Source: Bordetella parapertussis
GTDB taxonomy: Bacteria > Pseudomonadota > Gammaproteobacteria > Burkholderiales > Burkholderiaceae_C
Reading direction: 5' to 3'
Length of the DNA stretch: 13,599 nt
NCBI GenBank assembly: GCA_943328885.2
Contig: CALQBT020000022.1
Span: 1 to 13,599, forward strand
In this document: positions 7,568 through 13,599 of the stretch, in pieces
How the letters are laid out: the number at the start of each line of letters is the position of its first letter
Numbering within the stretch: position 1 is the first letter of the stretch
Notes under the pieces: generated by a model
Database searches by the model: none
What the model saw: only the letters and a program-made list of their open reading frames with translations
What the model was told of the DNA's origin: nothing
Position numbers and translations under genes: made by a program

Positions 7568-8977
7568 TCAGATGATGCGAGAGAAGCGCTCTCGCAGCTT
7601 GTCTGCCCGCAAATGGCGGTCGAACACCATCGCCACCGCACGGACGAAATACCAGCCTGTGGTGGTGACCTGTACCGCCTCGGGTGTCAGTTCGCAAAGC
7701 CCCAGCGCTTGCAACTCGGCCAACTCGGCGAGTTCGGCCTTGAAGTAGTCGTTCATGCGGATCAGGTAGGCCAGTTCGATCGACTCGAACTCCAACCGGC
7801 CCTGACACATCAGCGCCATCACCACCGCACGCCGAACCAGGTCGTCGCGCGTCAGGGCCAGCCCGCGCACCACTGGAAACTGGCCTCGGCGTACCGCGTC
7901 GTAGTACTCGTCAAGTGTCTTGGCATTCTGGCTGTAGCTCGCACCCATGCGCCCGATGGCCGACACCCCCAGCGCGAGCAAGTCGCAATCGGGCTGGGTG
8001 CTGTAGCCCTGGAAGTTACGGTGCAAGCGACCTTGCCGCTTGGCCACGGCCAGCGAATCCTCGGGCAGCGCAAAGTGGTCCATCCCGATGTAGCTGTAGC
8101 CATGGGCGACGAAGCCTGCAATGGCGCCACCCAGCATCTGCACCCGGTGATCGGGCGGCGGCAGTTGTTCGATCACGATGCGCCGCTGTGGTTTGAAGCG
8201 CTGCGGCAGATGGGCATAAGCGTAGAGTGCGATGCGGTCGGGCCGCAACTCGGCCAACTGGCTGACAGTGCGGGCAAACGACTCGGGGGTCTGCTTGGGC
8301 AAGCCGTAAATCAGGTCGGTGTTGATCGAATCGAAGCCAATGCCTCGCGCGGCGGCCATCAACTCCCGCACCGCTTCGAAAGGCTGCACACGGTGCACTG
8401 CCTTTTGCACCTCGGCATCGAAATCCTGCACGCCGAAGCTCAGGCGGTTGAACCCGAGGCTGGCCAGGTGACGCAAGCGATCGGACGACGCGGTTCGCGG
8501 ATCGACCTCGATCGACACTTCAGCGCCGGGTGCCAGGCGAAAAGCCCGGCCCAGCATCGACATCAAACCGCTGAGCTCTTCGTCGCTGAGAAAAGTGGGC
8601 GTGCCCCCGCCGAGGTGCAACTGCGACACCATCTGGCCTTCGCCCAGCAAGGCCCGGTTCAATGCCACTTCCTGCGTCAGCACCGCCAGGTATTCGGTGG
8701 CTCGCTCGTGGTGCTTGGTGATCACCTTGTTGCAAGCACAGTAATAGCACACCGATTCGCAGAACGGGATGTGCACATAGATCGACAGCGGGGACCTGCC
8801 ACCGACGACGGCGCCCGTTGCACGCTGGACCAACACCTGGGCGTACTCCGCCGGGCCAAAAGCTTCGACGAATCGGTCAGCGGTGGGGTAAGAGGTGTAG
8901 CGCGGGCCTGGCCGGTCCAGTCGATGCAACATCGCCTCGCTCAGCACGGGCACCGGGTCGGCAGAAGTCTTCAGCAT
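7568..8977 (-). CDS. hemN: Oxygen-independent coproporphyrinogen III dehydrogenase (radical SAM)
   Basis: A 469-aa radical-SAM enzyme that decarboxylates coproporphyrinogen III to protoporphyrinogen IX without oxygen, in the cytoplasm. The [4Fe-4S] motif is C73-x3-C77-x2-C80, followed by the extra C82 seen in HemN; GPRYTSYPTA near residues 24-33 marks true HemN rather than HemW, and the SAM-binding GGGTP is present. Length is close to E. coli HemN (457 aa). I chose ATG 8977, which gives the usual number of residues before RYTSYP; an internal ATG at 8932 (MLHRLDRPGPRY) is a real alternative because neither start has a strong ribosome site and the upstream FNR-like box is close. The frame is open to 9475, but that part overlaps the regulator gene and is not coding. 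It diverges from fnr and supplies haem for the cbb3 oxidase under low oxygen. Confidence 0.95.
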   Translation of the reverse strand: MLKTSADPVPVLSEAMLHRLDRPGPRYTSYPTADRFVEAFGPAEYAQVLVQRATGAVVGGRSPLSIYVHIPFCESVCYYCACNKVITKHHERATEYLAVLTQEVALNRALLGEGQMVSQLHLGGGTPTFLSDEELSGLMSMLGRAFRLAPGAEVSIEVDPRTASSDRLRHLASLGFNRLSFGVQDFDAEVQKAVHRVQPFEAVRELMAAARGIGFDSINTDLIYGLPKQTPESFARTVSQLAELRPDRIALYAYAHLPQRFKPQRRIVIEQLPPPDHRVQMLGGAIAGFVAHGYSYIGMDHFALPEDSLAVAKRQGRLHRNFQGYSTQPDCDLLALGVSAIGRMGASYSQNAKTLDEYYDAVRRGQFPVVRGLALTRDDLVRRAVVMALMCQGRLEFESIELAYLIRMNDYFKAELAELAELQALGLCELTPEAVQVTTTGWYFVRAVAMVFDRHLRADKLRERFSRII

Positions 8978-9011
8978 GGAGCGGACTGTGCCCAAATGAC
9001 CAACTTGCTTC

Positions 9012-9025
9012 TTGATCTGGCTCAA
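9012..9025. promoter_or_regulatory. FNR-box-like site upstream of hemN
   Basis: TTGAT-CTGG-CTCAA differs from the FNR/Anr consensus TTGAT-N4-ATCAA at one position. Its centre is about 41 bp upstream of the assigned hemN ATG and about 133 bp upstream of fnr. HemN genes are classic FNR targets, and an FNR-type regulator is encoded immediately next door. Binding is inferred. Confidence 0.65.
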
Positions 9026-9109
9026 GTCAATCCGCGGCGACTGCCTGAACAATCCAAACGCTTGGCCGAGTTCGGACAAGCGGGGCGGTAGTTGCCGGCC
9101 GGTCACAGA

Positions 9110-9123
9110 TTGATCAATGACAA
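9110..9123. promoter_or_regulatory. Second FNR-box-like site, just upstream of fnr
   Basis: TTGAT-CAAT-GACAA matches the FNR consensus at eight of ten defined positions; the first eight bases are also a palindrome on their own (TTGATCAA). Its centre lies about 35 bp before the fnr ATG, a place where binding would be more likely to autoregulate fnr than to activate it from a distance. Weaker than the hemN-side site. Confidence 0.4.
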
Positions 9124-9151
9124 GCGCGAAGGGTCGCGCACACAATGCGCC

Positions 9152-9895
9152 ATGAACTCTGCAGCTGATTCCCCGAAACTTCGCATCGAATCCTTCAAGG
9201 TAGCCTGTTCCAGCTGCAACTTGCGGGAGCTGTGCCTGCCGGTCGGGCTGTCGCGCGAGAACCTCGAGCGGCTCGACACCCTGGTCGCCAACAGAAAAAC
9301 CGTGGCACGGGGCGACGCGCTGTTTCGCGCCGGAGAGGCCTTTCTGTCGCTCTTTGCGGTGCGCACCGGATTCTTCAAGACCCGCGTGTCGTCGGAAGAC
9401 GGGCGCGACCAGGTCACTGGTTTTCAGATGGCCGGAGAGTTGCTGGGGCTTGATGGCATCAGCACCGACAGCCACAGTTGCGACGCGGTGGCCCTGGAGG
9501 ACTCACAGGTCTGCGTGATCCCGTACAACCAGCTCGAAGGCCTGTCGCGAGAATTCATCGAGTTGCAGCACCAGTTCCACAAGATCATGAGCCGCGAGAT
9601 CGTTCGCGACCACGGTGTGATGCTGCTGCTGGGCAGCATGCGGGCCGAGGAGCGGCTGGCGGCCTTCCTGCTGAACCTGACCCAGCGGCTGCAGGCTCGA
9701 GGGTTCTCGGCCTCATCGCTGATCCTGCGCATGACGCGCGAAGAGATTGGCAGCTACCTGGGGCTCAAACTTGAGACGGTGAGCCGCACCTTCAGCAAGT
9801 TCCAGGAAGAAGGCATCCTCGACGTCAAACAGCGGCAGATCCGCATCCTGGCGCAAGAAAAGCTGGAAAGACTGGTCAACGGCTCGAACTGCTAA
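9152..9895 (+). CDS. fnr: FNR-type oxygen-responsive transcription regulator
   Basis: A 247-aa CRP/FNR-family regulator that should hold an oxygen-labile [4Fe-4S] cluster and bind TTGAT-N4-ATCAA sites when oxygen is low. The four cluster ligands expected from E. coli FNR are present: C19, C22 and C28 at the N-terminus (CSSCNLRELC) and C110 in the cyclic-nucleotide-binding fold. The helix-turn-helix TREEIGSYLGLKLETVSR has the E208-x2-S211-R212 recognition set that defines FNR specificity. I start at ATG 9152, which gives the standard short N-terminus; an in-frame TTG at 9092 would add 20 residues spanning an FNR-like site and is unlikely. It diverges from hemN and converges with the cco operon, separated by 40 bp with no clear terminator. 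Likely targets are hemN and the cco genes. Confidence 0.95.
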   Translation: MNSAADSPKLRIESFKVACSSCNLRELCLPVGLSRENLERLDTLVANRKTVARGDALFRAGEAFLSLFAVRTGFFKTRVSSEDGRDQVTGFQMAGELLGLDGISTDSHSCDAVALEDSQVCVIPYNQLEGLSREFIELQHQFHKIMSREIVRDHGVMLLLGSMRAEERLAAFLLNLTQRLQARGFSASSLILRMTREEIGSYLGLKLETVSRTFSKFQEEGILDVKQRQIRILAQEKLERLVNGSNC

Positions 9896-9935
9896 GCCTG
9901 TCCCAGGTCTGCGGCTCGGGCGGGGTTGGCCAAGG

Positions 9936-10208
9936 TCATGGCGCAGGCGGGGCCTTCGAAGCAGCACGGTTCACGTCATCCGCACTCAAGGCCAGCAGCT
10001 GCGTCAACGCTCCTGCCGCGGTGATCACCGCCCAAAAGACAAAGAATGCCAGGGTATAGACCGCCGAGTTAGACCAACCCAGCGGCGCGCCACCAAAACC
10101 GTGCAGACTGGCAGGGTCGACGAGAGCGAACACCGCTGCCTCGAGCAAGCCCGCCATCAGAAAAGCGGGCCACAACACCGCCAAAACCCGCAACTTGACA
10201 GCCGACAT
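9936..10208 (-). CDS. Small two-helix membrane protein of the cco operon, function unknown
   Basis: A 90-aa hypothetical protein with two likely transmembrane helices (about 6-30 and 49-74) joined by a short Gly/Pro-containing loop, and a short polar tail. I do not recognise a named family. It starts 15 bp after the stop of the CcoH-like gene and in the same direction, so it is the last visible gene of the cco operon. A role in assembling or stabilising the cbb3 oxidase is inferred from position only. Confidence 0.75.
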   Translation of the reverse strand: MSAVKLRVLAVLWPAFLMAGLLEAAVFALVDPASLHGFGGAPLGWSNSAVYTLAFFVFWAVITAAGALTQLLALSADDVNRAASKAPPAP

Positions 10209-10223
10209 GCTGCGCCGCCGCTT

Positions 10224-10463
10224 TTAGCGACCCGCAGCCGCCGTGGCCGCATGGTTGCGGGCCGTCAGCGCCGGCGTCTGGCCGTTGGGGCGAACCGGCA
10301 CATCGCGGGCCGAAGCCGTCTGCACCAGCAGCTCGTCGGCACCACGGTAGGCCAGCACCGCGGTCGCCAAACTCGCCACCACCACCACGGCCGGGCCGCC
10401 CACGACCAACCAGACCATGCCCACACGCCACCAGGGTGCTGGGCTCGGGTTCAAATCTTCCAT
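10224..10463 (-). CDS. Very short CcoH/FixH-like single-helix membrane protein
   Basis: A 79-aa protein in the position where ccoH (fixH) follows ccoG in cbb3 operons. Its N-terminus, with PWWRVGMVWLVVGGPAVVV and one transmembrane helix at about 12-39, looks like the membrane anchor of CcoH, a factor that helps assemble the oxidase. Most CcoH proteins are about 150-170 aa with a periplasmic beta-rich domain; here only about 40 polar, Ala-rich residues follow the helix, so that domain is missing. It has a strong ribosome site (AGGAGAA, 7 nt before the ATG) and a clean frame, so it is probably a functional short form rather than a broken gene. Identity as CcoH rests on position and the N-terminal helix, and is moderate. 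Confidence 0.7.
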   Translation of the reverse strand: MEDLNPSPAPWWRVGMVWLVVGGPAVVVVASLATAVLAYRGADELLVQTASARDVPVRPNGQTPALTARNHAATAAAGR

Positions 10464-10486
10464 GTTGGTGTTCTCCTGGCCAGCGC

Positions 10487-11986
<1,500 letters not shown>

Positions 11987-11989
11987 AAA

Positions 11990-12904
11990 TCACCTGGCCG
12001 CCACGGCTGTGGCTTGCGACAGGTTCCACACATAGGCGGCGAGCACATGGATCTGCTCAGCGCTGAGCCTGCCCTCGAACTTGGGCATCACATTGGTCTT
12101 GCCCTGGTTGACCATCGCGATCACCGCGGCTTCACCCCAACCGTGCAACCAGACCTTGTCGGTCAAATTGGGCGCGCCGAGCGCCTGGTTGCCGCGTCCT
12201 TCTGCGCCGTGACAAGCGGCGCAGACGGCGAATTTCGGCTTGCCAAGTTGCGCCGCCAGATTGCTGTGCGCGCTACCCGACAGGCTCAAGACATGGTTGG
12301 CAAGGTTCTTGACATCGTCAGCACTGCCCACCGCAGCAGCCATCGGCGGCATCACACCGATGCGTCCCTGCGCGACGGTTTTTTCGATATAGGCCGCACC
12401 GCTACCGCCCAACCAGTCGCTGTCGGTCAGGTTGGGGAAACCCTTGCTGCCGTGGGCGTCAGAACCATGGCACTGGGCACAGTTGTTGATGAACAGACGC
12501 TCGCCGATGCCCATGGCCTGAGCGTCCTTGGCCAGTTCGGCCGCAGGCATCGCGCTGAACTTGGCGTAGACCGGCACCATCGCCGCATGGGCCTTGTCCT
12601 GCTCGGCCTGCCATTGGCCTGTGCTCGACCACTTGAAGCTGCCCGGCAAGGTGCCAAGGCCTGGATAGAGCGCCAGATAGACCGCGGCAAAAACCACCGT
12701 GATCACGAACAGCCACATCCACCATCGCGGCAACGGATTGTTGAGCTCGCGCAGATCTTCGTCCCAGACATGCCCGGTGGTGTTGTCGTTGGCCATCACC
12801 TTGCGCTTGCTGGCCACCAGCAGGATGAACACACAGAACAACAGCCCGGCAGCCGTGATGCCACCGGCGTACCAGGCCCAACCGATGTGAACGAAGTCAC
12901 TCAT
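11990..12904 (-). CDS. ccoP: cbb3-type cytochrome c oxidase subunit III (dihaem CcoP)
   Basis: A 304-aa membrane-anchored dihaem cytochrome c that takes electrons from the bc1 complex or soluble cytochrome c and passes them towards CcoO. Two membrane helices (about 8-31 and 61-81) precede the periplasmic part, as in the longer CcoP type. Haem motifs are C142-AQ-C145-H146 and C228-AA-C231-H232; likely axial methionines are M185 (GVMPPM) and M273 (NVMPKF). The start overlaps the ccoQ stop in an ATGA arrangement, and AAGGAGA lies 6 nt upstream inside ccoQ, so translation is coupled. Confidence 0.97.
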   Translation of the reverse strand: MSDFVHIGWAWYAGGITAAGLLFCVFILLVASKRKVMANDNTTGHVWDEDLRELNNPLPRWWMWLFVITVVFAAVYLALYPGLGTLPGSFKWSSTGQWQAEQDKAHAAMVPVYAKFSAMPAAELAKDAQAMGIGERLFINNCAQCHGSDAHGSKGFPNLTDSDWLGGSGAAYIEKTVAQGRIGVMPPMAAAVGSADDVKNLANHVLSLSGSAHSNLAAQLGKPKFAVCAACHGAEGRGNQALGAPNLTDKVWLHGWGEAAVIAMVNQGKTNVMPKFEGRLSAEQIHVLAAYVWNLSQATAVAAR

Positions 12905-13077
12905 GGCTTGTCTCCTTGGCGTGCCGAAACGCGCGCATCATCGGGTTCCGCAAACGGCAGTTGGGCAGCTTCGTCGAACTGGGTCTTGCGCTTGCCCGCC
13001 AGCGCCCAGACGACGATGCCGACGAAGACCGCGAACATCAACAAGGTGGTCAGGCTGCGCAGATCATTGACATCCAT
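12901..13077 (-). CDS. ccoQ: cbb3 oxidase small subunit CcoQ
   Basis: A 58-aa single-helix membrane protein (MDVNDLRSLTTLL start, helix about 9-27, then KRKTQFDEAAQLPF) between ccoO and ccoP, exactly where ccoQ is found. CcoQ stabilises the assembled complex and the CcoP contact. The ...KRK-x-FDEAA-x-LPF pattern after the helix is typical. It begins 21 bp after the ccoO stop with GGAG upstream and ends inside the ccoP start codon. Confidence 0.92.
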   Translation of the reverse strand: MDVNDLRSLTTLLMFAVFVGIVVWALAGKRKTQFDEAAQLPFAEPDDARVSARQGDKP

Positions 13078-13098
13078 GATTTTTGGCTCCAGGGTTGC

Positions 13099-13599
13099 TC
13101 ATTTGCGCGAAGTGCCCAGGACCTGCAGATAAGCGATCACCGCATCGAGTTCGCTCTTGCCCTTGACCTCGTCGCCGGCCCTGGCAATCTCGTCATTGGT
13201 GTAAGGCACGCCGACGATGCGCAGCGCCTTCATCTTGGGCGCCATGTCGGCCGCGTCGAGCTGGCCTGTACTCAGCCAAGCATAGGCTGGCATGTTGCTC
13301 TCGGGCACCAGATCGCGCGGGTTGTTCAAGTGGATGCGGTGCCACTCGTCGCTGTACTTGCCACCGACGCGGTGCAGGTCGGGGCCAGTGCGCTTGCTCC
13401 CCCACTGAAACGGGTGGTCGTAGACGAATTCACCCGCTACCGAGTAAGGGCCGTAACGCAGCGTCTCAGCCCGGAACGGTCGGATCATCTGCGAGTGGCA
13501 GTTGTAGCAGCCCTCACGTAAATAGATGTCGCGCCCAGCGAGCTGCAGTGCGGTGTAGGGCTTGAGGCCTTCGACAGGCTGGGTGGTGCTGCGCTGGAA
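13099..13599 (-). CDS. ccoO: cbb3-type cytochrome c oxidase subunit II (monohaem CcoO), C-terminal part
   Basis: The C-terminal 166 residues of the monohaem subunit of the cbb3 oxidase; the frame is open through the right edge, so the start and the N-terminal membrane anchor lie outside. The haem motif [10 protein letters not shown] is complete (C31 and C34, H35 of the visible part), followed by the family block covering [20 protein letters not shown] and [16 protein letters not shown], and a likely axial methionine in [10 protein letters not shown]. It receives electrons from CcoP and passes them to the catalytic subunit CcoN, which should lie just beyond the window. Confidence 0.96.
   Translation of the reverse strand, partial: FQRSTTQPVEGLKPYTALQLAGRDIYLREGCYNCHSQMIRPFRAETLRYGPYSVAGEFVYDHPFQWGSKRTGPDLHRVGGKYSDEWHRIHLNNPRDLVPESNMPAYAWLSTGQLDAADMAPKMKALRIVGVPYTNDEIARAGDEVKGKSELDAVIAYLQVLGTSRK

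Noticed and set aside
6908..9091. A 727-codon open frame on the plus strand across the TauE-like and hemN genes
   Set aside because: It is antisense to two clearly recognisable proteins, and its translation is rich in Arg, Gln and His without any motif, as expected of a shadow frame in GC-rich DNA.
8978..9475. N-terminal extension of the hemN frame
   Set aside because: It would overlap the FNR gene on the other strand and has no similarity to HemN; the family start is near 8977.

Overview
The window looks like chromosomal DNA of a GC-rich betaproteobacterium, most likely in the Burkholderiales (Comamonadaceae/Sphaerotilaceae type). This rests on base composition, on the cbb3-oxidase / FNR / HemN neighbourhood, and on the style of the encoded proteins; no marker gene is present to fix the genus. 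The window is densely coding. I see no tRNA, rRNA, CRISPR array, insertion sequence or integrase.

Region 1 (1-2884, + strand) is a catabolic operon: the 3' end of a zinc-type alcohol dehydrogenase, a short-chain dehydrogenase/reductase, a putidaredoxin-like [2Fe-2S] ferredoxin, and a cytochrome P450 that reads like the CYP153 family. The expected logic is that the ferredoxin feeds electrons to the P450, the P450 hydroxylates a hydrophobic substrate such as an alkane or terpene, and the two dehydrogenases oxidise the alcohol. No ferredoxin reductase is visible.

Region 2 (2898-4907, - strand) is an orphan soluble hybrid sensor kinase (PAS-PAS-HisKA-HATPase-receiver) that converges on the P450 with only 13 bp between stop codons. 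A 263-bp gap (4908-5170) holds an intrinsic terminator for icd, a GC-rich hairpin and an AT-rich stretch.

Region 3 (5171-6764) has icd (NADP isocitrate dehydrogenase, - strand) diverging from a small exported Ala/Lys/Pro repeat protein (+ strand). The 148-bp divergent gap carries a candidate icd promoter. A perfect 20-bp palindrome followed by a T-rich run ends the small gene.

Region 4 (6869-13599) is a microaerobic respiration block. Reading the - strand from the right edge: ccoO (partial), ccoQ, ccoP, ccoG, a very short CcoH-like membrane protein and a 90-aa two-helix membrane protein. These are very tightly packed (a 4-nt ccoQ/ccoP overlap, 3 nt between ccoP and ccoG) and look like one operon. 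It converges on an fnr-type regulator gene (+ strand), which diverges from hemN (oxygen-independent coproporphyrinogen dehydrogenase), followed by a DsbD_2/TauE-like membrane protein. Two FNR-box-like sites lie in the fnr/hemN intergenic region, one near each gene. Together the block makes the high-affinity oxidase, helps mature its copper and haem centres, supplies haem without oxygen, and encodes the oxygen sensor that probably controls it all.

Nothing here amounts to a clearly new system. The most distinctive items are the P450 operon with an SDR lacking the usual tetrad Asn, the reduced CcoH with its uncharacterised neighbour, the paired FNR sites, and the exported histone-tail-like repeat protein.
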